This document shows positions 1 to 9,400 of a DNA stretch of 23,853 nt, in pieces. The stretch is from assembly GCA_944383945.1 (NCBI GenBank), contig CALWRL010000004.1:1-23853 (forward strand), in the 5' to 3' direction. Below the pieces are notes generated by a model. That model was not told the DNA's origin. It made no database searches and was given only the letters and a program-made list of their open reading frames with translations. This DNA comes from an uncultured Clostridia bacterium. Its GTDB lineage: Bacteria; Bacillota; Clostridia; Christensenellales; UBA1242. The translations under genes and the position numbers were made by a program. Each line of letters starts with the position of its first letter. The first letter of the stretch is position 1.

Positions 1-3000
1 AACTACACAATTAATTTAAGTAGTGCTAAATGCGAAATAACCCCAAAAACTTTGTTAGTGTATGCAAATAAAGCAACAAAAACCTTTGGAGATTCCGATC
101 CAATTTTTACATACAACACCGAAGGTTTGTTAGACGGCGATCAATTAAGCGGAGCATTGTCTAGAAAACAAGGAGAAAATGTTGGAGATTATAAAATTGT
201 TTTAGGAACACTCTATAACAAAAATTATAAAATTCAGTTAATTGAAAATGTTTTAACAATTATCCAAAGACAATTAATTGCGAAAATAACTTTTTTAAAT
301 AAAATTTATGACGGAAGCAATAATGTTATTTACACCGTTAATTATTTAAACAATATTTTGCTTGACGAGTTTAATTTAAATCTTGATGCAAAAGTGTTAG
401 ATTGCGGAGCAGGACTTCAAGAAGTTAACTATGAATTTATTAGCATAGAAGGGGACAATGTTGAAAATTACACTTTTGTTTATGAATGTTTAAATAATAG
501 CATTAATATTGAAAAAAGAAATGTTGAAATTGTTTTTGATGATATTTCAAAAATTTATGGAGAATTAGACCCAGAATTAACTTACACCGTTTTAAACTTA
601 GTAGAAGGAGATGAAATATTTGTAAATGTAAAAAGAGATTCTGGTGAAAATGTTGGTAAGTATTTTTATTCATTCGTAAATTCTCCTAATGAGAAAAATC
701 CAAATTACAATATTACAATTAAAGAAACAAAATTTTTCAGCATTTTGCCTAAAAAAATAACAATAACAACTCAACAAACTGAAAAAATCTTTGGCGATTT
801 AGATCCAGAGTTTAGTTTTAAAATTGTTGATGAAAGCCAGTTATGTTTTGGCGACACGGCAAGCGAACTTTTAGATGGCAATTTGCGCCGAGAAGAAGGG
901 GAAATGGTTGGTGTTTATTTGTTTGACACTAATAACGTTTCATCTTCTAAAAACTATGTTTTTGTTGTTGATAAAGAATATTTTGTTATAAATAAAAGAC
1001 CTGTTGTTGTAATTTGTGATAGCATTTCCAAAACATACGGCGATGAAGATCCTATTTTCACATACACTGTTTCAAATGCTATTGATGGGCAAGAACTTTT
1101 TGTTGATATAAAAAGAGAGTATGGTGAAAATGTTGGAGAATATCAACTTCATTTGGCAACATTAAGTGACCCAAGATATATAATTACTTTTGAATCGGCA
1201 ATATTAACAATAATGCCATGTGACATCACTGTTAAGGCAGAGGCTAAATTAAAAGTTTTTGGCGAGCAAGACCCTGTTTTTACAGTTGTAATTGTTGATG
1301 GATTTTTAAAAAATAACGATATTTTATCTTCAATTTGTCAAGGTAATATGCAAAGAGAACAGGGTGAAAATGTTGGAACATATTTAATAAACCAAGGAAC
1401 ATTTTCGTTAGGCAAAAATTACAATTTAAAATTTATATCTAACAGTTTAGAAATAATTCAAGAAGAAATAATAATTGAAGCAAGCTATTCATCTAAAATT
1501 TATGGCGAAAATGACAATGTTATTGAATTTAAAATTGTCAGTGGCAGTTTAAAAAACAACGATGTTTTTGTTGGAGCTCTTTCCAGACAGCCAGGTGAAA
1601 ATGTTGGAACTTATGAGATTCAAATTGGAAATTTGAAAATTAATGATAATTATAAGATAAAATTAATAAGCAATGTTTTTGAAATTAAGAAGCGAAAAAT
1701 TGAAGTAATTCCAACAACTTTATCTAAAACATATGGCGATGAAGAACCAGAAATAACATATGAAATTATTGGAGCAATTTTAGATGGCGACATATTAAGC
1801 GGAAGCCTTAAAAGAGAAATTAAAGATGTAATAATTGACGAAAATGTTGGCCTTTATAAAATAATTTCAACTTTAAACAACGATAATTATGAAATTATTT
1901 TCAAAACATATTACTTTCAAATAAATCCTGCGCCAATAACAATCGAAGCAGACAGTTATGAAATTTTCTATGGCGAACAGGAACCGACTTTAACATATAG
2001 AATTACTCAAGGAAAATTGTTTAATGATGATAAAATTAGTGGTTCTATTTATAGAATTCCAGGCAAAGATGTTGGAACATATTCAATAAGAAGCAGTTTA
2101 TCTCTTGGTAAAAATTACATATTAACTTTCATAGGCGCACAATTAACTATCAAACCTTTAAATATCGTTTTGGAGTGTGAAGATTATAAAAAAGTTTATG
2201 GGCAATTGGATCCTATTTTCAACTACAAGATTGTTGAAGGACAATTAATTGGTGGCGATAAACTAAACGGAAGCATAACAAGAGAAGACGGCGAAAATGT
2301 TGGCAAATATAAACTAATAAATAATTTGTTTAACCCTAACTATAACATAATTTTAAAAGAAGCATATTTAACAATAGAGAAAAAAGATGTTTATTTAATT
2401 GCTAGTGTTTACGATAAAGTTTATGATGGAAACAATGTAGCCCATATTAGAAATCCGTATGTAACAGGCCTTTTAGATGAAGATGTTGTTTTGCTGTATG
2501 ATAAAGAATCGTGTGCATTTTTTGAAACAGAAAAAGTAGGAAACAATTTAAAGGTGTATTTAAAAAATATTCAATTATTTGGAGAAAATTCAAGCAATTA
2601 TAATTTAATATTGCCGGAATATTTGCAGGCAAGCATAACATACGGCGAGTTATCATCTGAAAACATAAAAATAACATCAAGCGAACAGGCAATATTAAAA
2701 GATGGGTTATTATTAAAATTTGATTATAAACAAGGTTTTGAAAATCAAATAAATAATCACAAGGCCTTATTCACATATAATGTTTGGCTTGAAGGTGAAT
2801 CAAAAATAACCGATGTAAACACTTCTGTTAAAATAACCATTAATATTCCAAAAGATGTGGAAAACCTTAATAACCTTTATGTTTATTCGTTAAATGAAAA
2901 AGGGGAATATGAGCTTGCTACTTCTTATAAAGATGAAGATGGCAATTTGGTTATAATAACGAACAATTTGGGAGAATTTTACTTGGCAATAGATAACGAA

Positions 3001-3111
3001 GAGTGGATTGATTATGGGGCATACATTAGCCTTGGTTTAATATTATTGTTATTTATAAGCTTTGTTATTTGTTTTATAATAAAAAAATATGTAAATAAAA
3101 AGAAGGACTGA
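1..3111 (+). CDS. MBG-repeat surface protein with C-terminal membrane anchor (5' end outside window)
   Basis: The reading frame is open from base 1, so the gene starts before the window; the TTG at 52 is not a credible start. About nine modules of roughly 80-90 residues repeat the pattern K-x-[YF]-G-[DE]-x-[DE]-P ... GENVG-x-Y ... NY, typical of MBG_2 domains. Two modules carry the YDG variant (KIYDGSN near 301-318, KVYDGNN near 2419-2439). The GENVG stretch also recurs at DNA level (about 640, 1120, 1370, 1600, 2290). A different region follows (about 2640-2990), then one hydrophobic helix (about 3010-3087) and a basic tail, KKYVNKKKD. There is no LPXTG motif. Known for the family: such repeats form stalks of secreted or surface proteins in Bacillota. 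Inferred: the repeats are extracellular and the protein is held by its C-terminal helix. The ligand and the N-terminal domains are unknown. Confidence 0.85.
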   Translation, partial: NYTINLSSAKCEITPKTLLVYANKATKTFGDSDPIFTYNTEGLLDGDQLSGALSRKQGENVGDYKIVLGTLYNKNYKIQLIENVLTIIQRQLIAKITFLNKIYDGSNNVIYTVNYLNNILLDEFNLNLDAKVLDCGAGLQEVNYEFISIEGDNVENYTFVYECLNNSINIEKRNVEIVFDDISKIYGELDPELTYTVLNLVEGDEIFVNVKRDSGENVGKYFYSFVNSPNEKNPNYNITIKETKFFSILPKKITITTQQTEKIFGDLDPEFSFKIVDESQLCFGDTASELLDGNLRREEGEMVGVYLFDTNNVSSSKNYVFVVDKEYFVINKRPVVVICDSISKTYGDEDPIFTYTVSNAIDGQELFVDIKREYGENVGEYQLHLATLSDPRYIITFESAILTIMPCDITVKAEAKLKVFGEQDPVFTVVIVDGFLKNNDILSSICQGNMQREQGENVGTYLINQGTFSLGKNYNLKFISNSLEIIQEEIIIEASYSSKIYGENDNVIEFKIVSGSLKNNDVFVGALSRQPGENVGTYEIQIGNLKINDNYKIKLISNVFEIKKRKIEVIPTTLSKTYGDEEPEITYEIIGAILDGDILSGSLKREIKDVIIDENVGLYKIISTLNNDNYEIIFKTYYFQINPAPITIEADSYEIFYGEQEPTLTYRITQGKLFNDDKISGSIYRIPGKDVGTYSIRSSLSLGKNYILTFIGAQLTIKPLNIVLECEDYKKVYGQLDPIFNYKIVEGQLIGGDKLNGSITREDGENVGKYKLINNLFNPNYNIILKEAYLTIEKKDVYLIASVYDKVYDGNNVAHIRNPYVTGLLDEDVVLLYDKESCAFFETEKVGNNLKVYLKNIQLFGENSSNYNLILPEYLQASITYGELSSENIKITSSEQAILKDGLLLKFDYKQGFENQINNHKALFTYNVWLEGESKITDVNTSVKITINIPKDVENLNNLYVYSLNEKGEYELATSYKDEDGNLVIITNNLGEFYLAIDNEEWIDYGAYISLGLILLLFISFVICFIIKKYVNKKKD

Positions 3112-3125
3112 AATCCTTCTTTTTT
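3101..3125. terminator. Bidirectional intrinsic terminator
   Basis: A 7-bp stem AGAAGGA / TCCTTCT (3101-3107 with 3114-3120) encloses the MBG gene's stop codon. Ts follow on the plus strand and As precede it (Ts on the minus strand). It can end both convergent genes. Confidence 0.8.
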
Positions 3126-4092
3126 AAAATTCTTGATAAAATTGTGTTGTTTTGTTATTAATCTTTTGTGGTTGATTATAATTAAAATCGTTATAGAGTT
3201 TTAAAACTGAATTGTAATTTTCGTTACATTGAATATGGTTTTCGGTGAAATATGCCTCTCCTCCATTTAATTGAGAAATTAAAAGCTCTGATGGATTATA
3301 ATTGTATGCATCAATAACATTTGACATACAGCTATAAAGTTTAACAAAAGGTTTATTATCCTTATTCCCAAAAACAGGAATGTAATAAAACAAATCTCCA
3401 GAAGAACCATAAGCAAGATAACTAGGAGAAACAAAATTAAAATCTTTTCCTAGCAAATTTAAAATAGCTTTTTCGCTTTCACCCATACTATAGCAAAGAT
3501 CCAACGAAGAATTAGATAAATGATCGGAAAAGTCTAACAAAGTATTTTTTCTATCACCATCATTATATTGGAATTCTTCGCCAGTTAAATAATTTAAACA
3601 ATATGTTTTATTTTTGCTTTGAAACAAAATCGAAATTTGGTATTTATCAAATTCATTGTCATCTTCGCAAGAATTATATGGAAGTTGATTAATAGAAATT
3701 ATTTTATCAATATTTAAAATAGGTTCTGAAACCCTGTTTTGAATGTCTTTCAATAGCTCAAGTTTAAACTTATTAACAATAAAAAGTTTTTCTTCGGGAG
3801 AAATTGGATCAATAATGATTTGGCCATTGTCATCAAAAGTGATGTCATTATCGTTTGGATTGTCTATAACTTGATCTGGACTAAAATTATTGTTTGTTGG
3901 AACTTGTTGATTGTTTAAATATGCCGTTATTAAATTATAAGAAATAAGGCTTGCAACGCATAAAGTTACAATAATAGTTTTTTTTGGTAACTTAAAATAA
4001 GGTTTTTTTTCTAAAAAACCCTTTTTTATAGTTAATTTATTGGCTTTTAATATTGACTCAAATTTCTTTAATTCCTTAAACTTTTCGCCCAT
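3124..4092 (-). CDS. Single-pass membrane protein of unknown function
   Basis: A 322-residue protein that I do not recognise. The N-terminus (1-37) is Lys-rich and cytoplasmic-looking. One hydrophobic helix follows at about 38-58 (IIVTLCVASLISYNLI...). Next comes an Asn/Asp/Pro-rich linker (60-95) and a soluble domain of about 220 residues, probably extracytoplasmic (type II topology). That domain has several Cys (in CEDDNEF, TYCLNY, LCYSMG, YSCMSN, IQCNEN) that could form disulfides. ATG start with a GAGG ribosome site about 8 bases upstream. It converges on the MBG gene and shares its terminator. The soluble part looks a little like regulatory or peptidase-inhibitor-type extracellular domains of Bacillota, but I see no motif that supports a family. 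Confidence 0.75.
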   Translation of the reverse strand: MGEKFKELKKFESILKANKLTIKKGFLEKKPYFKLPKKTIIVTLCVASLISYNLITAYLNNQQVPTNNNFSPDQVIDNPNDNDITFDDNGQIIIDPISPEEKLFIVNKFKLELLKDIQNRVSEPILNIDKIISINQLPYNSCEDDNEFDKYQISILFQSKNKTYCLNYLTGEEFQYNDGDRKNTLLDFSDHLSNSSLDLCYSMGESEKAILNLLGKDFNFVSPSYLAYGSSGDLFYYIPVFGNKDNKPFVKLYSCMSNVIDAYNYNPSELLISQLNGGEAYFTENHIQCNENYNSVLKLYNDFNYNQPQKINNKTTQFYQEF

Positions 4093-4263
4093 TTATACCT
4101 CAATCAAATTATATTTAAAAGTTTAGTTTTTGTCAATATTTATATTAATTTAACTTGAACAATATATGTTATTGATTAATTTTATTATTTAATTTTTTTT
4201 AATTTCTTGTAAATTGATTTAATTACATAATGTAGAAAATTAAAACTTATTTTAAATAGAATA

Positions 4264-4294
4264 AAAAATACTGAAAAAATATTTCAGTATTTTT
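4264..4294 (-). terminator. Intrinsic terminator of the lipoprotein gene
   Basis: A perfect 13-bp inverted repeat, AAAAATACTGAAA (4264-4276) with TTTCAGTATTTTT (4282-4294), lies 22 bases after the stop of the minus-strand gene and runs into Ts on that strand. The rest of 4093-4316 is AT-rich and shows nothing else. Confidence 0.8.
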
Positions 4295-4316
4295 TAATTT
4301 TGCCATTACCTTTAAA

Positions 4317-4829
4317 TTATTTTACAAAGTTTTCTGAACTTACATTAATAACAACTTTGTCAACCACATTTTTAACAGTTTCGCTTCCATTCGTTGTTTC
4401 ATAGTAAATTTCAACTGTCCATTCTTGGTTTAAATCAGATTCGTCCCAGCCAATCATAATTTTTACAATTGGAATCTCTGTTTCAGGAGCATTGGAGTCA
4501 ACATAAATTCCTGTTTCAGCATCTGAATCAATTATTGTTTTTCCTGCTTCGTTAATTAAAGCCCATTTCATTGTTAGTTCTTGTTCTTTTTCATCTAATT
4601 CGTATATTATGATTGAACGATTTCTAGCATCATTTTTTACATCTTGCAAAACTTTTTCAGAAAAGTATTTTGTGATTTGTTCATCTGTCATATCTTTTGT
4701 GTTGTAAACAACAGATTTTTTTGCTGATGCTTCTCCACATGCTGTTAAAGAAAGCACGCAAACAACTAACATAATGGCAACAAGCAAATATCTAGCAATG
4801 TTTTTTAAGTTAATTAATTTTTCTTTCAT
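4317..4829 (-). CDS. Small secreted lipoprotein, function unknown
   Basis: A 170-residue protein with a type II signal peptide: charged N-terminus MKEKLINLKNIAR, hydrophobic core about 14-27, and lipobox L-T-A-C with the lipidated Cys at residue 31. The mature part (about 140 residues) is acidic, with no family motif that I recognise. Its C-terminal half looks like a beta-sandwich (alternating hydrophobic strands such as WTVEIYYE and KVVINVS). The start is supported by an AAGGGGGA ribosome site about 6 bases upstream. It is a single-gene unit with its own terminator at 4264-4294. Expected location: outer face of the cytoplasmic membrane. Confidence 0.85.
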   Translation of the reverse strand: MKEKLINLKNIARYLLVAIMLVVCVLSLTACGEASAKKSVVYNTKDMTDEQITKYFSEKVLQDVKNDARNRSIIIYELDEKEQELTMKWALINEAGKTIIDSDAETGIYVDSNAPETEIPIVKIMIGWDESDLNQEWTVEIYYETTNGSETVKNVVDKVVINVSSENFVK

Positions 4830-5169
4830 AAATTTTCCCCCTTTTCATAAAACTAATTAAGCTTATACTTTATTATGCCCAAAATATTTAATAATAATAA
4901 AAAAATTTTATTAAGTAAAAAAATTTTTTTATTACTACATAATGCTGTAAAATATTTTGCATAATTTTATAGCTTTGTATTTAACCAAAAATAAATTGTG
5001 TGGATATGCTTGTTTTAACAAAAATAATGCAGGTGTATGTTTATATTTAAAAAATATAAATTAAAAAGTAAATACTGAAAAAAGAGCAAAAATCTATTTT
5101 AATATGAAAATATCAAAAACAGATAAAACACTAAAAAATGGGAAATATTTTAAAATATAATTATTTTCT
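4830..5169. other. Intergenic, no gene seen
   Basis: 340 very AT-rich bases between two minus-strand genes. Nothing here codes for protein in a convincing way. An A7T7 palindrome near 4918-4931 and the region before the lipoprotein gene may hold its promoter, but no spaced -35/-10 pair is clear. Confidence 0.6.
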
Positions 5170-5640
5170 TTAATTTAATATCCATAAAGCAAGATTTAAT
5201 GTTGTTGCTATATATATCCATATTGGATATATCCATAAAAGATTAACATACCATTTTTGTATTTTAACCAAGTTTAACAATAAAGCAGTTGCAAAAAAAG
5301 CATTTATTAAAATTACTACATTGCCTAACAATAGTTGTTCAAGCGTAAAAAATGTTAAGCACCAAAGAACATTTAAAACACCATTAATTAGAGCTAATAT
5401 GGTTGTTTTTTTTGTTATTAAGTTATCTTTGTATAATATTGATAGGATTATTGCAAACAAAACATATATTATAGTCCAAACTATTGGGATAACAATGTTG
5501 GGAATCCATTGAGATGGGGTTTGCAACTGTGAAAACCAATTCATTCCCAAGTTAACAAATAAACTTCCAAGACCAGCAACAATTAATATTGAAGCAACAA
5601 CTAATATTATATTTAAAGTTTCTCTTTTTATATTCTTCAT
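5170..5640 (-). CDS. tspO: TspO/MBR family membrane protein
   Basis: 156 residues, the usual TspO length, with five predicted membrane helices. Family marks are seen in order: QTPSQWIPNIVIPIVWTIIY (helix 2 entry, the WxPP-like and VWTxxY block), the LNVLWCLTFF block of helix 3, and a C-terminal YPIWIYIATTLNLALWILN, which matches the family's Y-P-x-W-x-x-x-A-T-x-L-N ending. TspO proteins bind porphyrins and other hydrophobic ligands and are linked to tetrapyrrole and stress responses; the ligand in this organism is unknown. The ATG start has no evident Shine-Dalgarno sequence (AACATAAAAAT just before it), so expression may be low or depend on another start. It sits between single-gene units with no partner gene that would reveal its role. 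Confidence 0.9.
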   Translation of the reverse strand: MKNIKRETLNIILVVASILIVAGLGSLFVNLGMNWFSQLQTPSQWIPNIVIPIVWTIIYVLFAIILSILYKDNLITKKTTILALINGVLNVLWCLTFFTLEQLLLGNVVILINAFFATALLLNLVKIQKWYVNLLWIYPIWIYIATTLNLALWILN

Positions 5641-5699
5641 ATTTTTATGTTATGTTGTTTTAAACAAATTATGAGAAAATATAGATAAATATATAAAAA

Positions 5700-5734
5700 A
5701 ATATAAACAAAACAGCGCTAGGAATTGCGCTGTT
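5700..5734 (-). terminator. Intrinsic terminator of the cupin gene
   Basis: Stem AACAGCGC (5711-5718) with GCGCTGTT (5727-5734), loop of 8. It is followed on the minus strand by a T-rich run (complement of 5694-5710) and lies about 30 bases after the cupin stop. Confidence 0.75.
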
Positions 5735-5763
5735 TATTTAAGTGAAATTTTTGAAAATTTTTA

Positions 5764-6189
5764 TTATTCCTCAGCTAAATCGGCATCGAATTTAGTTTTA
5801 TGTATAGTTCCAATTGGATGTTTAGGTGGAGCATATATAGAGTAAACTTTTAAAGGAATGTTTTGTTCATTGAGTATGTTATGCCAGGTTCCCGCGGGTA
5901 TTAAAATTGCATAATTATTGTTGGCGTTGCCAAAGAATTTCACATCTTGTTTTGTTTTTCCCATATAAACTGAGCCAACGCCATATTCTACTCGAATAAA
6001 CTGATCTACGTCATCATGCATCTCTAAACCAATTTCACCACCTGCTGGTATAGACATAACAGTAACTTGTAAATGTTCGCCTGTCCAAATTGCTTTTCTA
6101 AAATAGCTGTTTTTGCAAGTTTCTTTATGAATATTTATAATAGCAGGCTGATTTCCTAAATCAGAATTTTGCTCATTCTTTAATATCAT
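5764..6189 (-). CDS. Single-domain cupin (sugar-isomerase-like cupin family)
   Basis: A 141-residue single cupin barrel. Cupin motif 1 is seen as G-L-E-M-H-D-D-V-D-Q-F-I-R-V-E-Y-G: the first metal His is present, while the usual second His and Glu are replaced by Asp and Gln. This HxD...Q pattern is common in the small cupins often labelled mannose-6-phosphate isomerase-like. Motif 2 is seen as I-P-A-G-T-W-H-N, with its His. The ending YSIYAPPKHPIGTIHKTK is also typical of this subgroup. Reaction and substrate are not known for the subgroup; a metal-bound role on a small molecule is inferred. ATG start with a good AAGGAGAG ribosome site 5 bases upstream. Own terminator downstream at 5700-5734. 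Confidence 0.85.
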   Translation of the reverse strand: MILKNEQNSDLGNQPAIINIHKETCKNSYFRKAIWTGEHLQVTVMSIPAGGEIGLEMHDDVDQFIRVEYGVGSVYMGKTKQDVKFFGNANNNYAILIPAGTWHNILNEQNIPLKVYSIYAPPKHPIGTIHKTKFDADLAEE

Positions 6190-6330
6190 AATCTCTCCTT
6201 AACATATAAATTATATATGAATTAGATATGTAAAAATCATTAAAATTGTTAATTATACAAAGCAATAATAAAAATAAATTCTTTAATTAGAAAAATAAAC
6301 ATATTTTATCTTAATTTAAAGATTATAATT

Positions 6331-6358
6331 TTGTTTTTTTAAAGAAATTTTTTATAAT
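6331..6358 (+). promoter_or_regulatory. Candidate cas operon promoter
   Basis: TTGTTT (6331-6336), 16-base spacer, TATAAT (6353-6358). If used, the cas9 transcript starts near 6365 and its 5' leader of about 125 bases is antisense to the whole tracrRNA. No better-spaced plus-strand promoter is seen closer to cas9. Confidence 0.45.
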
Positions 6359-6359
6359 G

Positions 6360-6450
6360 TAAAAGAAAAGAACTCCTTAAGGAGCCCTTTTCTTGCGCCA
6401 ATGCGCTTTGATTAGAAAACATTTATTTGAACTCGTTATGTATTCTAAAC
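6360..6450 (-). ncRNA. tracrRNA for the type II-A Cas9
   Basis: Read on the minus strand from about 6450. The anti-repeat is TTTAGAATACATAACGAG followed by TTCAAAT. It pairs with the CRISPR repeat as GUUUGA:UCAAAU (6 bp, one G-U), an internal bulge GA/GAGU, GUUAUGU:ACAUAAC (7 bp), one bulged C, then about 9 bp through AUUCUAAA. The bulge has the same architecture as the S. pyogenes repeat:tracrRNA duplex (GA/AAGU). A short linker leads to a nexus-like hairpin GCGC-ATTG-GCGC (6406-6395), then a long terminator hairpin AAGAAAAGGGCTCC-TTAA-GGAGTTCTTTTCTT (6394-6363, continuous through two G-U pairs) with a T-rich tail. Predicted length is about 90 nt. It acts with Cas9 and host RNase III in crRNA maturation and interference. 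Confidence 0.9.
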
Positions 6451-6456
6451 ATGAAC

Positions 6457-6485
6457 ATTATAACAAATTTTTTAGAAGGGGTCAA
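6457..6485 (-). promoter_or_regulatory. tracrRNA promoter, overlapping the cas9 ribosome site
   Basis: On the minus strand: -35 TTGACC (6485-6480), exactly 17 bases, -10 TATAAT (6462-6457). This places the start near 6450, exactly at the anti-repeat. The -35 box overlaps the AAGGGG ribosome site of cas9 (about 6476-6481). Confidence 0.8.
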
Positions 6486-6489
6486 GCAA

Positions 6490-9400
6490 ATGATAAAAAA
6501 ATATTATATAGGATTGGATATTGGAACTACAAGTTGTGGATATGCAGTAACTGATGAAAACTATAATATTTTAAAAGTAAAAGGCAAAAAAGCATGGGGC
6601 GTAAAAATTTTTGACGAAGCTAATGTTGCTGAAGAAAGAAGGATAAAAAGAGGGAATAGAAGGCGCCTTGATAGAAGAAAATTGAAGCTTGAATGGTTAA
6701 AAGAAATTTTTGCTGATGAAATAAGAAAAATTGATAAAGATTTTTTTACAAGATTGAAATATAGTAATTTAAGAATGGAAGACAAAATTAAGGGAAATTT
6801 ACATTCTAAAAATTCATTATTTAATGATTGTAAAAACAAATATGATGATAAATGTTTTTATAATGATTATCCTACAATTTACCATTTAAGAAAAGACTTA
6901 ACGGTTAATCCTGCAAAAGATGTTCGGCTTTTATATCTGGCAATACACAACATAATAAAAAGGAGAGGACATTTTTTATACGAGGGGGAAATGGGTGAAA
7001 ATGAAAACATAAAAACACAAATCAATAACTCCATTTCAGTTTTAAAAAATTATTACCATGATACTATTTCAGATTTCTATTTGAACGAAATTGATGAGAC
7101 AAAAGAAAATCAAATACTTCAAATTATAAAAAGCAACAAAGTTGTAAAAGAAAGAAAAAAAGATTTGCAAATTATATTTAATGCAAACGACAAAACATCA
7201 AAAAAAATAGTTGAAATATTTATAGATGGAAAAGTAAAGATAAAGGATTTGTTTGGAATTGAAACAAATGAAAAATTTGCATTTGATGATGAAAATTATG
7301 AAAACGCTGTTTTGCCTAATCTTGAAAGAATACTAAGTGAAGAAGAATTGCAAATTGTTGAAAAGTTAAAACAAGTATACACAACACTGCAACTAAAAAA
7401 GGTTTTAGGAAATCATAACTATTTATGTGAAGCAATGGTTGATATTTACGAAAAACATAATAAACAACTACAAAAGTTTAAAACCTTTATTAAAACTTTC
7501 TATCCTAATTTTTATTATGAAATTTTTAGAAATAATCAATCTCAAAATAGTAATTATGTTAAATATGTAAATGGTGGAATTGTAAATAATATAAAACAAG
7601 TACTAAACACTTCTAACAGGGATAAAGATAATTTTTATAAGTTCATTAAAAAGGTTTTAGAGGATAAACCAAAACTAAACGAACATAATCAGGAAAACTA
7701 TTATAAAGAAAAAGAAGATATAATAAACCTAATTGAAAATAATGAGTTTTTAATAAAGCAAAGAAGCAAAGCAAATTCAATTTTTCCTAATAAGTTATAT
7801 GTGAAAGAATTGGAGAGAATTTTAAACATTAATAGCGAAAGATTCCCATTTTTAATGGCTAAAGATGAAACTGGCTTGACAAATGTTGAAAAAATTTTGC
7901 AAATATTACAATTTAGAATACCTTATTTTGTAGGGCCTATTGGTAAAAATGAAAATTCAGAAAGTAATTTTGGTTGGTGTGAAAGGAAAAGTGACAGAGC
8001 TTTAAGGCCTTGGAATTTAGAAGAAGTGATAGATTTGGATAAATCTGAAGAAAATTTTATTGTTAAAATGATTAATCATTGTTCATATTTGCCAAACGAA
8101 GAAGTGTTGCCAAAAAAATCAATTTTATATTCTAAATTTTCGGTTCTTAATGAATTAAACAATTTAAAAATAAACGGCAATGAAATAAGTGTCGAATTAA
8201 AACAAAACATTTTTAATAATGTGTTTAAACAAAATAAAAATGTTACAATAAAACATCTTAAAGATTACTTAGTTGCTCAGGGCTTGTTTTCAAAAAATGA
8301 GATTAAAGAAGTTCAAATTACAGGTATAGATAAAGATTTTGCAAACAATTATTCCACGTACATTAATTTTGTTAATATTTTAGGAAAAGATTTTGTAGAA
8401 AAAAATTCAAATATTATAGAAAAAGTTATAAAGTATCATACTATAATTTCTGATAAAAAAAGATTAAAAAAGAGATTAAAAAAAGAGTTTGGCAATATTT
8501 TCAATGATGAAACGTTGGGAAAAATCATTTCATTAACATTTTCTGATTGGGGAAGATTATCTGGCAAATTTTTATCAGGTTTAAAATTTGTGAATTTAGA
8601 GACAGGTGAAGTAACAACAATAATTGACCAATTATGGGAAACAAATAAAAATTTACAAGAGATTTTATTTGATAAAAATTATACATTATATAAGGAATTA
8701 GAAAAGAAAAACAAAGATGTTTTAAAAGAAATAACTTATCAAGATGTTAATGATTTGTATTGTTCGCCAGCTGTAAAAAGGGGAGTTTGGCAAACAATAA
8801 AAATTGTTAATGAAATAATTTCTTTAATGGGATGTCAACCTGAAAAAGTTTTTGTTGAGGTTACTAGAAAAGATGAAAAGAAAGGTGATGAAGGACGAAA
8901 AGTTTCAAGAAAAGAAAATTTGCTAAAGTTATATAACTCTGCTGACTTCAAAAAAAGCATTAAAAATTTAAATATTGAAATTAATGACTTAATAAATGGA
9001 TTAAATGAAAAAGAAAACAATGCTTTTCGTAGCGACAGATTGTATTTATATTATCTGCAATTGGGAAAATGCATTTATTCGGGAAACCCTATTGATATTG
9101 AAAAAATTTACAATGAAAACTATTATGATATAGACCACATACTACCGCAGTCCTTAATAAAAGATGATAGCATCAACAATAGGGTTTTGGTTGAAAACAA
9201 TTACAACAAAACAAAAAAAGATGTTTATCCTATTAATATTGATTGGATAAATAAACAAAAGCCTTTTTGGGAATTGCTTGTAAAACTTAAATTAATGGAT
9301 AAATCTAAATTTGAAAAACTTACAAGAACAAGCGAGCTAACAGACGATGATAGAGGTAAATTTATAGCAAGGCAACTTGTTGAAACAAATCAGTCTGTTT

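Noticed and set aside
4900..4940. A7T7-type palindrome as a terminator or operator
   Set aside because: No GC stem, no gene ending nearby, and such runs are expected in DNA this AT-rich.
6427..6489. 21-codon N-terminal extension of cas9
   Set aside because: It overlaps the tracrRNA anti-repeat and promoter, has no ribosome site, and Cas9 proteins begin just before the GLDIGT motif as with Met at 6490.
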